Made by a program: the position numbers and the translations under genes. This document shows, one piece after another, positions 25,690 through 39,597 of a DNA stretch of 64,000 nt. Origin of the DNA: Arachis hypogaea (Eukaryota; Streptophyta; Magnoliopsida; Fabales; Fabaceae); NCBI RefSeq assembly GCF_003086295.3, contig NC_092040.1:3348001-3412000 (forward strand), in the 5' to 3' direction. Positions within the stretch are counted from its first letter, which is position 1, and every line of letters begins with the position of its first letter. A model generated the notes under the pieces. The model searched no databases. It had not been told where the DNA came from and saw nothing but the letters and a program-made list of their open reading frames with translations.

Positions 25690-25930
25690 ATACTTTATTC
25701 GGTTCTTGACAATTATTTTGAAAGGACAACGAGATTCTAAAAAAAATATTCAATCTGGTTTCTGATATTTTTTTTTAACTGATTAGCCCATGTGCCAAAA
25801 AAATAACATTGATTTTTTTTTTCACAAGAGCTAATCAGTCCCATAAAAGTAAATCTCAGGAGCCGGGTTGGTATTTATTTTTGTCAAGGACCTCGTTGTC
25901 TTTTGAGGTAATTGTCATGCAGTCATGGGC
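25690..25930. mobile_element. GACAACGAGGT MITE, copy 1
   Basis: The left TTGACAATTATTTTGAAAGG and right inverted TGTCTTTTGAGGTAATTGTC pair, with GACAACGAG next to each. Related copies at 50575-50812 and 52378-52572. Confidence 0.65.
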
Positions 25931-27021
25931 TATTTTGAATTTTTCTCTATAAAGCATAGAGACATAAAATTTTGTGTTTTTATATTCTGTTTGACAATAA
26001 ATTAGAATAAATTATGAAAATTTAATTTATTTTTATTTTTTCATTTAAAAAATTTGAAAAGAAAAAAATAATAATAAAAAATATAGTTATAAAATACTAA
26101 CAAGAATAATGAAAAAAAAATAAAAAAAATTGTGTCCCTTGTTAGTATTTCTATATCCGTTTTATCAGATGGACACAAAATACACTAATTCAATATCCCT
26201 AAACACAATATTCTTATCCATATCTCATCTGTCAAACACAATTTTATTCTTTATATTCTTATCTCAATGTCCTATCCCTAAAAATAAACGTAACCTATCA
26301 GACAACGAAATTGAATTACTAATAAGCTCCAAATAATTAATATAACCATTCAATATACAATAATAAGCTAGTACTTGATAATTTATTACAAGTGTTCAAT
26401 TAGATTTAATTTAATTTGTAATTAAAAATGATACAACCACTTATATTCATATGTCATATGTGGGAAGAATTACCATACTGTACATTAATATAGGTATCCC
26501 TTTTATAGAAATTCTTTCCTTATTTAGGTATTACACCTCAACCATGTAAGTGAAAATAGGGTGACATTAAACCATGTATGAAATACCATTTAATTTCCTT
26601 TTGTTATTTTTATTTTTCAAACACTAGCTAATTAAAGTATTTTCAATACTCGTTATAATTTCAATTTCATTTTGGGTTTTATAAGAGCATTTGTGAAATC
26701 ATATTTTATAAATAGTAATTTAAAATTAAAAATAAAATTTATTTTTTCATTGCTTAATTTTAATTTATTTAATTTAAGATTTTATATTATTTTTAATTAT
26801 TTTATCAACATAATTATATAAATAACAAAATTTTATTAATTTTCTGTTAAAATAATATCCTATATAGATTCATTTTAAAATTGATTTTTAATATGAATCT
26901 AATATTATCTTAAAATGAATCTAATTATATTTTTAAGATAATATTAGATTCATTTTAAAAATTAATTTTAATATAAATTTTATTTTTAAATTAATTTATT
27001 TTTTAAAAATATTAAAAATAA
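25931..27021. other. AT-rich intergenic region, no gene seen
   Basis: Mostly A and T; an inverted repeat of TTAAAATGAATCTAAT type lies at about 26870-26980. Nothing coding. Confidence 0.4.
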
Positions 27022-27030
27022 TATTCTAAA

Positions 27031-28050
27031 GAGTAATTCTCTACATACAAGTGATTTTCCATTCAAGTCATACAAGTCATTTATAGACACGTCGTTTCAC
27101 GTTTTTTTGTACCTCTTTTTCTTCTTCTTCTTTCCGTGTTTCCTCTTCCTCTTCCTCTTCTTCTTCTTCTTCTTTCTCTGTGTCTCTTTTTCTTCTCTTC
27201 CTCCCTCTTTTTTAATTGAAATTTCTTCTCCTCTTTTCGTTTTCTCTTTCTCCTTCATCAAAATCACCAGAAAAAACGAAGAAACATTATTCAAGGTACG
27301 TTTCTTGCCTTCTCTTTCTCCTTCTTCTTCTTCTTCTTGCTACACGTTCTTCTTCCTATTCCTGTTCTTCTTCTTCATTTACGTGCTTTTCTCTTTGTTT
27401 TCTTTTTTCGTTATTCTCGGTTTTCATTGTTTTTTGACATTAAGCTCTGAAATCGTTTTTGAAGAAGAAGAAGCAGTAGCAGAAGATGAGGAAGAAAAAG
27501 AGAAAGAGTTCTGAATTATGCATAAGGTGTACTTCAACGAATTTTGGTGTATTTCTTAAATTCTTTGGGTGTATTTTTGTAATCATTTGGGTGTATTTCT
27601 ATAATTCTTTGGGTGTATTGATTTCAAGAAGAAATATACTGTCTCTCTCTATATTGGGTGTATTTCTTAAATCATTTGGGTGTATTTCTGTAATCATTTG
27701 GTTTATTTCTGTAACTGTTTGGGTGTATTTCTGTAATCCTTTGGATGTATTTCTATAATCGTTTGGGTGTATTTTTGTAATCGTTCGGGTGTATTTCTGA
27801 AGTTCCATCATCTTTAAAACAATTTCAAAGCTTGATTTCAGAAACCATGAAAATCGAAAAAAACAGAAGGAGATCGAAGGCAAAGAGAGAACGCTTTTCC
27901 ATACAAATCATATAAGTCATTTCTTCTTCTGTAACGCACGTGTTAGGCCCAATTTTTTCTTCTTCTTTTTCTTCTTCTTCTGTAATACGCGTGTTAGGCC
28001 CAACTTGTAAGACTTGTAAACAAAAATGACTTGTACGTGTAGCACTCCTC
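27031..28050. mobile_element. MULE-like non-autonomous element with 9-bp target duplication
   Basis: The host 9-mer TATTCTAAA is duplicated exactly at 27022-27030 and 28051-28059. The ends pair: TCTACATACAAGTGATTTT on the left and, inverted, CTACACGTACAAGTCATTTT on the right. Inside both ends come long CTT-rich tracts, ACGCACGTGTTAGGCCCAA-type blocks on the right, and a minisatellite in the middle. A 9-bp duplication is characteristic of Mutator-like elements. No transposase frame; the Ser/Phe/Lys-rich open frames here are microsatellite translations. Confidence 0.82.
27537..27806 (+). repeat. TTTGGGTGTATTTCTGTAATC minisatellite
   Basis: About ten imperfect units of 22-24 bases, with consensus TTTGGGTGTATTTCTGTAAT plus two or three bases, lie in the centre of the MULE-like element. 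One place is interrupted by about 45 bases of other sequence. Confidence 0.85.
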
Positions 28051-28059
28051 TATTCTAAA

Positions 28060-29105
28060 AATATTCCATTAAAAATGTTCTTAATAGCAGCTTAGGCACA
28101 ACTCACAATAACATACATCATCGCAACACCTAAACATGCGAGCAAATTAAAACCATTTATTGTCTCATAAATTTCAGCATAGCTGATAAGATTTTTGTTT
28201 TAATAGGAACAATTTTAATATTTATTTATCTTTAGCTAACTACATTTTAATAGTAAAGTCAACTATGATTGGTGATCGTTCGAAGTTCACTTTCTGGGAA
28301 CTGATTTAATTTAATATGCATGCATTGGGAGCGAGGTTTAATTAATTATTATTATTATATATTGGTGAAATTAAAGCAATAATATATATGCCATACCATC
28401 AAATTATTAATAGTAGTAGTATTATATATTATCTGAGAAACTAAAAAGAAATCAAGTTATTAGTTATTAGGATGTGTATATATATTAGTATTAGCAGTGG
28501 TGATGATGATGATCTCAACCTTGATTTTACCTTGAAGATAGGGCATTGAGTTACACAAATTGCTTTAATTTGGAAGAGACCTATCATATGCTTAATTAAT
28601 TGGATATTTGTGTATATATTGCTACCTCGCCCGACAGACCAAGATTATATATATACCAACTAATAATATTGACGGTATATCTAGTTAATTCAACCTTTTT
28701 CGAGGGGATCTGATCATTCGCAAGATCCATAATATTATTATCCGTATTTGATTACTTATTTATGGATATGATCTAATCTGTATGATTATTATTAGATCTA
28801 ATCTGCATAAATAATATCGTGAATTTTAAATATATATGTTGATCTGTAAAATAAATAAAATATATTTTTTGTTTATATTTATGTTTGCAATTATGTAATG
28901 TTATTATGTTAAGCATTTTTTTTGTTTGGTTTAGTTTTTATTTATTTATGTTGCACTTTTTAAATATTGGGATATTAAAATTTGCACTATTAATTATTTA
29001 ATTTGTTCTTGTTGTTGGAAGGTCGGATAATTAGATTTGATTGTTATTTATTTAGATATATTTATTATTGTTCATATATGATTAGTTGTTTTATTATTAT
29101 CATTT
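28060..29105. other. AT-rich intergenic region, no gene seen
   Basis: No frame, repeat end or RNA gene recognised. Confidence 0.4.
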
Positions 29106-29109
29106 AAGG

Positions 29110-30320
29110 AAGGAAAAATATTAAAAATATCTAAAATTTACAAACGTTGATAAAAATATTTATAAAATAAGAAAATTAACGCTATGTTTATGGAAGATGG
29201 TTCTATACGACAAAAGTATCTAAATCTTTATTTTTTATTTTTTAATAAAATTTTTAAACTACCTCAACTCTCAACCTCAACTCCATCACTACAAATCCCT
29301 TATTTTCTACTCATAGCTCTATCGGCCTTCTTCTGACTTTCTCCATCGCACTCAAATTTCCCCTTTTTCATTGCACTCAAATCCCTCGTTTTCTTAGCAT
29401 TTTCTACCATATTTACAACCTTCATTTACTACTCCCGTTCCATCGTCTCCATACTCTTCTTCGGCTACCTCGGAGACCTCCATCTCGTCGCAGCGCATCA
29501 CCTACCCTCTCATGCAAGCTTTCCTCACTGGCACCCTCTTCCGCCTCGCGTTGCCTGTGTTGCCGCTGCTTCCGCCGCCTCCAACCTCTTCCTCTTCTTT
29601 GGTCTCGGTTAAAAAGCAAAAGCAATCAGAGGCCTCTTCAATTGTAACATCAGCGTCGGACCGAAACAAGAGCTTCAGGATGTGGCTGAAGACGTGCAAC
29701 AGGCGACAGAGTTTCTTTTCGACGATGACTGCAGTGTCAACATCGAATTGAATGGTGATGTTATGTTTTTAGGGATTGAAGAGATGAATCTTTATAGTGG
29801 GAGCTCTGAATAGTAACGCAACAGAGAATTGCAGTGCTAAGATTAACAATAAAATCAACTAATTAATACTGATAAAATCAGAGAAAAAATCATAAAGAAA
29901 CAATTTTTAATTGTTTTAGATATTTTCTCCTTTTTTTTTCTTAATTTGGGGACTTTCTTGTGTGAAGGGATGTGGTGAAGAAAATAGAAAAAAGCTCATC
30001 ATTATGGTATTTTCTATTAAAAATTGGTCAAGGTTCTCCACTACCACCATTGATTTCGGCTTCGTCTTTGAGTAGTTTCGAACTCCATGGCAAAGGTTTT
30101 AAAGATGTAAATTGGGTTATATATGGAGAATTAGAAAAGTGAGTTGAGGTTGAGGATGAAGGTAGTTCGAAAATTTTATTAAAAAGTTAACAAAAAATTA
30201 GGATTTTAATATTTTTGTCGTACGAAATCCATCTTCTATGAGTATAGTATTAATTTCTTTAATTTATGGATGTTTCTATCAGCGTTTATAAATTTCATGA
30301 ATACTTTTAGTAATTTTTTT
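29110..30320. mobile_element. Long-TIR element with GC-rich interior (Pack-MULE-like)
   Basis: Arms of about 170-200 bases are inverted: 29115-29295 (with ACAAACGTTGATAAAAATAT, GAAGATGG..., ACGACAAAAGTAT, CTCAACCTCAACTC) and about 30135-30320 (inverse: ATAAACGCTGATAGAAACAT, GAAGATGG, ACGACAAAAATAT, CCTCAACCTCAACTC). Between them, 29430-29760 is clearly GC-richer than its surroundings and has open frames on both strands (plus 29512-29751, minus 29502-29699). This layout fits a Mutator-like element that captured part of a gene. The captured gene was not recognised, and no exact target duplication was found. Confidence 0.65.
29430..29760 (+). pseudogene. GC-rich gene-like insert of unknown origin
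   Basis: The segment has codon-like GC content and an open frame from 29512 to 29751 of 79 codons (a hydrophobic, proline- and serine-rich start, then a basic stretch). I do not recognise a protein family. Either strand could be the original sense strand. It sits between the long inverted arms of the surrounding element, so it is most likely a captured gene fragment. Confidence 0.35.
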
Positions 30321-31678
30321 TCAAGAAAATATTGTTTAATAGTGTTTTAAAAGTAAATAAGTATAAAAAAAGAGGGGAAAGATTTTTTTTATCCGATCCG
30401 AAAAAAAAAATACAAATATTATGTTTGATATGGTCTGATCATTTTAGTAAGAATTAGATCGAAATTTTAGCTATATCATTCGCGTACATTTTTATTTTTT
30501 TTACTTAGTCTCGTATTTTCAACGTGATGGATAAACTAGCTACGGCAAGAGATTCTATATATGGATGAAATAATCAATAAGAAGTTAAGAACCTTATAAT
30601 TAAGGCTACTGCATGCATGATGCATGATCCATGTGATTCTCCAAGTACCAAATTGTGTCTTGTCTTTATGCTCCAAGTCAATATATAATATAATCAAATT
30701 TCTTAACCCTAAATAATTTTACTCAATTATATATCATATGGCGTACGTTCTTATAATTCGTTTCAATTCGATACATGATGACTATGTGACTTCGCCAGCT
30801 AGCTTGTAGTTGGAGAAAAGCATGCATATAAAGTGTGGTAAAAATAAAAAATAAAAAAAAGGCTTGCAAGGCTCAGTTTGGTTTGATTCGAATGATGTCA
30901 GTAAAGAAATCGAACAAAATCGAACTACAGTTTTAATAAACGATCAAAATGGATTATTTTTTTTTAAATAATCAAACTAAATTACACGGCGAATACCCAT
31001 AAACAAAACTATAGCAGCTAATTTTAGTCAATACACGCTATAACAAGTTGTTAAAGCAAGTTTAATATAAAGTCTATTAAAAATGAGTTTTTGTTGAGTA
31101 CAAATTTAGATATTTCTACTAATTAAATCTTAGATGTTCTTATTCTTAAGAGTTTTGGATTTTTTTTTCGTACGTTAAGTTTTCATTGTGGAAGGTTGGT
31201 TTTCAAAAGTTTCTAAAAAATTGAACAATATCCATGTTCTAGTTGATTTAAAATTCTTCTATATGAGGAAAAAATTATTTGGCATATATGTAGCATTTAT
31301 TTTCGTGGATCCGTGGCCAACTTTTCGTGGCAAACCATGGATTCTATCTCCTCGAAAAAGAAAAAGAAACTTGTATACATCCCAATAGCTTAGCCAGCAC
31401 AAGTGTCACGGTTTTCTTTATTGTGACATTTTATAATGTTCTTGTCTTCTGGTATTTTGATGAGGTAATGTAATATAATTAATTTCGCAGCATATGTCAT
31501 TATTATTTTTATTTTTCGATCATCAATATTTCCTCGTACGTCTTCTTCCCATTGAAGAAGTGGGTATACTTCCTTCTATGAAATATTAAGGGACCAATAT
31601 TTTAAGTAAAAAAAAAAATTGTAATTAGTGTTGATTCAAATACAGTAAATACAAAAGAAAAATATTAATTTTTTTAAG
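30321..31678. other. AT-rich intergenic region, no gene seen
   Basis: Nothing recognised beyond short A/T tracts. Confidence 0.4.
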
Positions 31679-32693
31679 ATTTAATTATTATGTTAGCGTC
31701 TATAGTTTTATTAAATTTATAATTAGGTCTTTATATATTTTTTAATGGTAAATTTTAGCCTACCTTTCTTATAATAACATGTAATTTACCCTCTGTGACA
31801 TGTCATCTTTTAATTGGTTGCTATGTTAACTATGGTTAAACTATTGGTAATTAAATTATAGCCCAAAGTGGGTGATTATATAATTTACTAAAATATTAAA
31901 AATTCAGTCTTTCATTCTTCTCCCAAATTATCCTCCCACACAATGATGTCAGAGGGTAGACTTCTGTGTTCAATCATCTCTTGAGGTAACTTGTCAACAT
32001 TAGTTTCATGAGGAATGGAGATAACAGATGAACCTTCATGTTTTTCAATTCGAAAAACTTCATAAGGTGCAACCTGTTGAGAAAATAAATAAATAATAAT
32101 TTGCTAGCTTACTCATTAAACTAAAGCATATGAATACAGATAATTGTAGGACATACCTTCGTTGTGAATGGGGATGATTGATAAAAATATAACTTTACTT
32201 TTTAATGTTTATAGAAATTATATATTTATCCCTCTTATAAAAATATTTAATTATAAAATTATCCTACTTTAGTTAACATATTAACTCTTATTAAGTTAAA
32301 TTAACTCAAACTAAAACTAAGCATCCAATTAAAACATACCACGTCACGAAGGGTAATTTACATGTTGAAATAGAGATGGTTGGGTAGAACTCACCTTTTT
32401 TAATTGAGGACTCTGCATAGTTTTTATTTTTATAATTAGATCTTTTCTACTGTAAAAAATATTACAGTTAACTAAATATTTTTTTATAAATTAAAAGTAT
32501 TCATAATTAAAAACCTAATTAGATATTTGATCGCATGCAGTTTGAAAAAAATATCCTAAAAATTTTAATATTTTTGACATGAAAATGACTTAATTATAAA
32601 ATTAAAAGAGATATAAGAACCCAGCTATTAAAAAAATATAAAAATTTAATTAAAAATTTGATAAAACTATAAAATCAATAGAATAATTAAACC
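31679..32693. mobile_element. Fold-back MITE, GGTTTAATTA family, copy 3, with nested insert
   Basis: The left end GATTTAATTATTATGTTAGC and the right end ATAGAATAATTAAACCAC are inverted and match the other copies. At about 31745-32402 sits a second inverted-repeat element whose arms share CATGTAATTTACCCTCTGTG (left) and, inverted, CATGTAAATTACCCTTCGTG (right), each followed by TTTTAATTGG. Confidence 0.65.
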
Positions 32694-32879
32694 ACTTTTT
32701 GATATGTGTTTATCTATTGATGACAATAAACACAGTCAAACACTCATACATATCAACAATAATAAATAATAACAAAACTTTGTCTTACTAGATAGAATTT
32801 GTTACGTAAATCAAACGATATCATTAAACTCTATTATGTATCATGTCTATAAAAAAATCGTTTATATAGATAATTGAAG

Positions 32880-34400
32880 GTTATGGTAGGCTTAGAGAAG
32901 GGGGTTGAATCTATGCCTTCTTTTTAAGTTGCTGTTTTGACCTTTTACAACAAAATTTTTAATTCTGATTCTGTTTGTACTCAGCAACAGAAATTTATGA
33001 GACAATTTATTTTTGTCTCATGAATATCAGAAAACAGAACACAGTAGAGAAGAGAAAAGCTAACACCAGCATATATCCTTATTCGATTGCCTTGTGCTAT
33101 GCAACCTACGTCTAGTCTCCTCCACAACAATGGAGGAATTTCCACTATAATTAAAAGTATTACATACACTAATTTCACACTCAAGTTCTATCATAACTTG
33201 ACATTGGTTATGCTAACACCTAACTATTCACTCTTAGTGCTAACCCAACTAAGAAAGGGATACCTAACAGGTACAAGATACAAGACACTTAACCAACCTA
33301 AAGAAATCAGAAAATAACTATAGACTTTTCTCTTAAGTGTATCACTCAACTTTTTTCAACTCATGGCTTTTACTTGAGCTTTCTCACAATGTCTTTTCTC
33401 ACAAGAAATTACAGAAAGATAAATATGAAAAAATACATTACAATCAGTAAAATATGAAGGAGATTGACTTCATCAACAACCTCTTAACTATGTGCATAAC
33501 CAGATTCGCAAACCTCATATTGAGTTCTTCAGTGTTGGCCGAATGCTTCTTTGAAATAAAGCATTATCCAAGTAGAGGAACTTCTTTTCAGAACACAACT
33601 TTCAGGTTCTGGTTTTCTCTCCTTGCCTTCTGAATGAATAGCAAGCTTCTTTTATCTCCTTGCATGTTCCTTGGTTCTTCTTCCAAGGTCAACACCTTGA
33701 GCCTTGAGCTTCACCAACCCACAGATTCACTTTTTCTCCTTAAACATCAGAGTAGAACTTTTGCTTTTGACTTATCCAATTTGACCAAAAACCATAAAGC
33801 AGCAACCACATGAATCTTTCAATAGTCAACTTGATCTGAGCCCTTGAAAACCAACTTGATCCCCAAGTTATGTTTAAGACCGTGGATACACAGCAGATAA
33901 GAACAAAGACTAGCTTTCCTTTGTATCCCATTTCGGATAGAGCAGAGAGTTGGAAAGAAGAAAAGAAGATCTGATGCATATAAGAGGAAATGGGTTACCT
34001 TTAACCTAAACTTGATTTGGTTTAAACTCGGTGATTTGACGTCTGTCTTTCAAGCTTAATCTTTCTCTCTCTTGCTTCTTTGGTGATTAGTTTAGGGAAG
34101 AAGCTCTTTCTCTCTTTCTAACTTTTCTGAGTTTCTGACCAACTCACAGAGGTGAACGTTGCTTTTGGTTATACAAAAGAGAGGGATTTGTTTTTCTGAA
34201 ATCAGATAGGGCTTGAATCAGTTAGTGATATGCTTGGCCCGTTTTGATTTCTTTGGCTTCTTTTTTTGCTTTTCCTTGGACTCTTAATTTTGCTTTTAGC
34301 CCAATATCCTTGCTGATTACTTTTCATTCCATTTGGGCTATTGAATTTTGGCCTGCAACAATAAATAATTAGTAATAAGCAATTATAATTAATCAACACT
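32880..34400. other. Non-coding block of moderate GC, origin unknown
   Basis: From GAGAAGGGGGTTGAATC at about 32897 to about 34330 the base composition is less AT-rich than the surroundings. I find no long frame and no repeat ends. The opening motif is common in legume repeats as I remember them, so a retroelement remnant is likely but unproven. Confidence 0.35.
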
Positions 34401-34820
34401 AATTATTTATTTTGCCCAAAAATAATGTTTGTCATCACTAATTAATTTAGTTAATTTCTTAACTCAACAATAATACATATCAATGTATCATAATATTAGG
34501 ATATAACTCATGCGAGCTAGCTCTGTATATATTGCATTTAATCCTAATCCACATAAGAGTTTTCAAACAAAAAAATAGGTTTAAATTTGTTCAAAAAGGA
34601 AAAAAAGATATATCATTGTTTTAAACTATTTCTCTAAGATTAGTGTTGAAAATCGGGTATAAGAGAATCTAAAATGTCAAAAATCTGATTTGATAATTGT
34701 GAGGGTCTCAAAATCCTAAAGAAAAAACTAAAATATTACATTTTGAAAATATGAAAGAGAGAATAATAATTTTTCTTGAGTCAGCATAATATTTAATAAC
34801 TCAACTTTATGAGTTTAATA

Positions 34821-36570
34821 GCTATAACCAATTAGTTATACGGTAATAACCATCATTAATCTTTTAAAGAAAAAGTTATAAACTTGATTACATGTCTAAA
34901 ACTCTAAAAGAGTTAAAAAAAAAGAAAAAAAGAAATAACAACTCTCTATATCCTAAAATTAACTAAATCAAAAATATAACTCATGACCTTATTGTCACAT
35001 AATAAAATGTGTTCATAATATTGTGATGATAATCTCCTGACATGCATTATTCATGTCATAGAGGTTACGATGCTACGAGTCTATTTCGATTGAATAAATA
35101 ATTTTGTTATTCTAAAAATTTGAGGACACTTTTATCATATTAAATAGAAAAGTTTTACATTCAAGTTATTTATTTAATAAAGTCCAACTAAATTATTATA
35201 ATGTATTTTGTTCATGCACTTCTTCTTCTTTTAGTATATTGCTGCTCATACTGCTTCTTCTTATTCTTCTTATTTTTTCTCATCTTTTTTTCGTTATCGT
35301 CATTGTCGTCACTACCACCTCCTCTTTCATTTCTGATTTGAATTTATTCTCCTTCTTTTTCTTCCTCTTCCATCATCATAATTATCGCTATCGTTGTCAT
35401 TGTCGTTTTCTTTTCCTTTTTCAATCTCTTTCAAAATTTTACATGTGAAATTTCAATCTAATAAGTGTGCATTTAAGTCTAATTAAAAACCAATGCCTTT
35501 AAAAAAATAAAGAACAATAGAAAAAAATAAAAAATAAAAAAATACAATATTAAAAAAATTCTGTATTTTTGTAACAATATTTGGATGTCAAAAATTTAGA
35601 AATTTTGATATTTATTTTGTTTTTGGCAAAAATTCAATCCAATAAATATGAACCTACATTCATTCAACTAAATAAGATTCTAATATAGTATAAATATGTT
35701 CATTCAAATAATTTCGGTGTTATCTTGTGATATTTTAATATGCAATTTATTTTTTACATTCATTCAATTAAATAAAATTATAATACATGTTCATTCAAGT
35801 CTAATATGAGAAGTAATAATCCTAAACAAAATAGGAATAACAATTCAAAACTCCTCCTTCTCTTCTTCAGCTGTGTTTTTGCAGTTAAATTCTGGTGCCA
35901 AAATTAAAAATTTTTAGTATTATTATTAAAAAAAATTGGTGTTATTTTCTAATAAATTATGTATAATTCAAAATTTTTTATTTTCTTTTTCTTCGATATC
36001 ATTATTGTCATCATCTTCTTTTCTTGTCTCACATTCTCATAATTCTTCTTATTTTACTCTCTTAACAAAATAAAACAAAAAAAAGACATATATAATGCTA
36101 CCAAAAATTACCAAAAAGATAAAGAAAAAAAAAAAAAAAACGTATGCAGAGAAGAAGAAGAAATAGTTGGAGCGTGTGTACAAACTCTCACTAATAAAAC
36201 TAATTTTCATTTATTTAAACAAACTTATTGAATCTAATTGCTAAAAATATTTAAATGTGTAGCAGAAAATTCACATCAAAATAGAACTATGCTCATTTGG
36301 GATTGGAAGGCCTATAGGAAGTGAGGAAGCAATATACCATTTTTTGTTTTGTGGCCTGATAATGAACAAAATTAGTATTACACCAAAAAAAACCACAAAA
36401 AAATAGAATAAAATTAGGAATATTGTAAAAAGATTATGTTAGTTTGACTATCCACCATAAATAAATCAACTCAAAACAGTGCAGCAACACCCTAAGTCCC
36501 TAACTCTAATCACAATTAGAAAAAACAAAACAAAACACTGCACTAAAAAAAATATTTTCATATCATATTT
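34821..36570 (+). repeat. Tandem unit, copy 1 (5' part only)
   Basis: Matches copy 3 from 42532 onward: AACCAATTAGTTATA at the start, TGTCACATAATAAAATGTGT, the pyrimidine-rich TCTTTTCTT stretch, ATAAGATT...GTACA, AACTATGCTCATTTGG, and GCAACACCCTAAGTC near the end. It breaks off at about 36570 (TATTTTCATAT), just before an LTR fragment. No coding sequence recognised. Confidence 0.8.
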
Positions 36571-36599
36571 GATGTTTTAGGATCCAATTAACTTGAGGA

Positions 36600-37318
<719 letters not shown>

Positions 37319-38498
37319 TTTTTCTCATATTTATTTTTCGTTATCGTTGTCTTCGTCGTCACAACCACCACCTTCTATTTCTCCTCATTCATTTCTCATT
37401 TGAATTTATTTTTCTCTTTCTTTATCTTCCTCTTCCATCATCATTATCATCGCTATCGTCATTATTGTCGTTTTCTTTTCCTTTTTAATTCTCTTTCAAA
37501 TTTTTGTATGTAAGATTTTAATTCATTAAGTGTGCATTCAAGTCTAATTGAAAATCAATGCTCTTACAAAAAAGTAAAAGTAACAGAAAAAAATTTCAAC
37601 ATTAAAAAAATCTGTATTTTTGTAACAACATTTTGGTGTCAAAATTAAGAAATTTTAATGTTTTTGTGTTTCTGACAAAAATTCAATTCAATAAATGTGA
37701 ATCTACATTCATACAACTAAATAAGATTCGAATACAGTACAAACATGTTCATTCAAGTAATTTCGATGTTATCTTGTGATATTTTAATATACAATTTACT
37801 TTTTACATTCATTCAATTAAATAAAATTATAATACGTACTCATTCAAATCTACACGCTAGTATGGATTTCATATCAAAATAGAACTATGCTCATTTGGGC
37901 TCGGAAGGCCCAAAGGAAGTGAGGAACGAAACAATATACCATTATTTTTGTTTTATGGCCTAATAATGAACAAGATTGGTATTACACAAAAAAAATTCCA
38001 AAAAAACAATAAAAAAACAAAATTGGTAATATTGTAAAAAAAATTATGTTAGTTTGAGCCAACTAACACGATCCACCCTAAATAAATCAATTTAAAACAG
38101 TGCAGCAACACCTTAAGTCCCTAATCCTAATCATAATTAGAAAAACCAAAACAAAACACTGCACTAAAAAATTTTTTTATAAAATATTTCCATTAAAATT
38201 AATAAAAATTAGAAACAAGAGAAGGATAGAGCAAAAGGCATTCTGTGCTCGTTCCAGTTTGGCAAAATGCCCACAAATCAAATGCAGAATCAAAATTAAA
38301 AAAGGTTCCTTTGGGGTTTGGGCCATTTTTCATTGTTACCGATATCTAGAAAAAAGAAAAAGTTGAACATGGAGGAACAGAAACTTTTTTCTCAAAGGTA
38401 GTAGATTTTAATTCCGTGAAAATAAAATATATGGTGAGATGGGTGGAAACAAAAACTATTTTGCTAACAATTATTATTAAACACTCAAAAAGACGTAT

Positions 38499-38932
38499 TT
38501 AGACGTGGGAGGAGAAATAGTGTAAAACGTAGATATAGAGTGTATAAATACTTTACACAACTGTGGTGTTAGAAATAAAAATTAGACCGTCCAATTTTTG
38601 AGTATACAAATTGGAGAGTCTGATTTTTGTTTAAAAAATTAAAAAATTTTGGAGTACACAAATTGGAGGGGTCCGATTTGTGTACTCCAAATTTTTTTAA
38701 TTTTTTAAATATAAATCAGAGGGTCTGATTATTTTCACCAATAATTTAAATTTCCTCTTCCACATTAATGGGACTGTCCCATTAGTAAACTTAACTTTTT
38801 TACAAAGAAATTAGATAGTCCAATTTCTTCATCCCCATTTCAGAAAAAATTATTCTCACATATATGTCTAATACTCACATTTTTCACAATAATGTACAAC
38901 ACACACATACTTTCGTATAAAAAAAATGAGCC
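38499..38932. mobile_element. Palindrome-rich insertion (AAATTGG/TCCGATTT family)
   Basis: Absent from copy 3 of the unit, where the host sequence runs through as AAAACGTATTTTTTACTTTT; here CGTATT is found at both edges (38494-38499 and 38932-38937), a likely target duplication. Inside are six palindromes starting near 38579, 38608, 38660, 38713, 38765 and 38808. The best one extends over 38651-38688, where GGAGTACACAAATTGGAGG pairs with the following bases. Related to the series at 13980-14345. Confidence 0.75.
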
Positions 38933-39224
38933 GTATTCTTTACTTTTAACATTTTAACTAATTTTTTTTATCATTCATTAGCAAATTTTGTTGAATTCTA
39001 GTCCTCTCACATTTATAACAAGTGCACATAAAAAACCATACACATATATAAAATACGAGTTAAACCCTAAACTAGTTTTTGAGATTAGCGTCGTGCACTG
39101 AAATCGTCCCTAAAATTCTAACGACACTAATAACGTCTATGAGATTCACAAAACTGCACCACGTTAGTCCTTATCCGTTTTCTATTAACGACGTGATGAC
39201 ATAACTTGATGACATGGCGTGTTA

Positions 39225-39366
39225 GTGACACGTGTCACTCCATAATTTGGCCACATGTAATAATATGATAATGTGTTAACCAGTGACACGTGACATGCTG
39301 ACGTGGATAGTTGTGACACGTGTCACAATGCTATTTAGGCACGTGTCTGTTTGTGCCACGTGTCGC
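39225..39366. promoter_or_regulatory. Cluster of ACGTG (G-box/ABRE-like) motifs in the MULE-like element
   Basis: Within about 140 bases there are two perfect 14-bp palindromes GTGACACGTGTCAC (39225-39238, 39313-39326) plus GTGACACGTGACA, TGACGTGG, GCACGTGTC and GCCACGTGTCG. ACGTG with flanking C/GTC is the binding core of plant bZIP and bHLH factors. There is no gene near, so function is only possible, not shown. Confidence 0.5.
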
Positions 39367-39597
39367 AATAATATTCGTCCACGTATCATCTATTATGTCA
39401 TCATTGTATATGCACCAAATTAGTCCTTCACTTTGCGTTAACGGACTCATTTTAGTCCCTTAAATTGAATGTCGTGCACCAAATTAGTCCAGTTTTTTCT
39501 CATTTTTTTAATTTAAAATTTTTAATATTTTAGATGCAGCAATTTCAATTCTATTTTTTCACATATCGTTCAAATACAAGTGCTTTTATAAAAAGGA

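Noticed and set aside
27097..27514. Phe/Ser-rich and Lys/Arg-rich frames
   Set aside because: Translations of CTT/AAG tracts in a MULE-like element.
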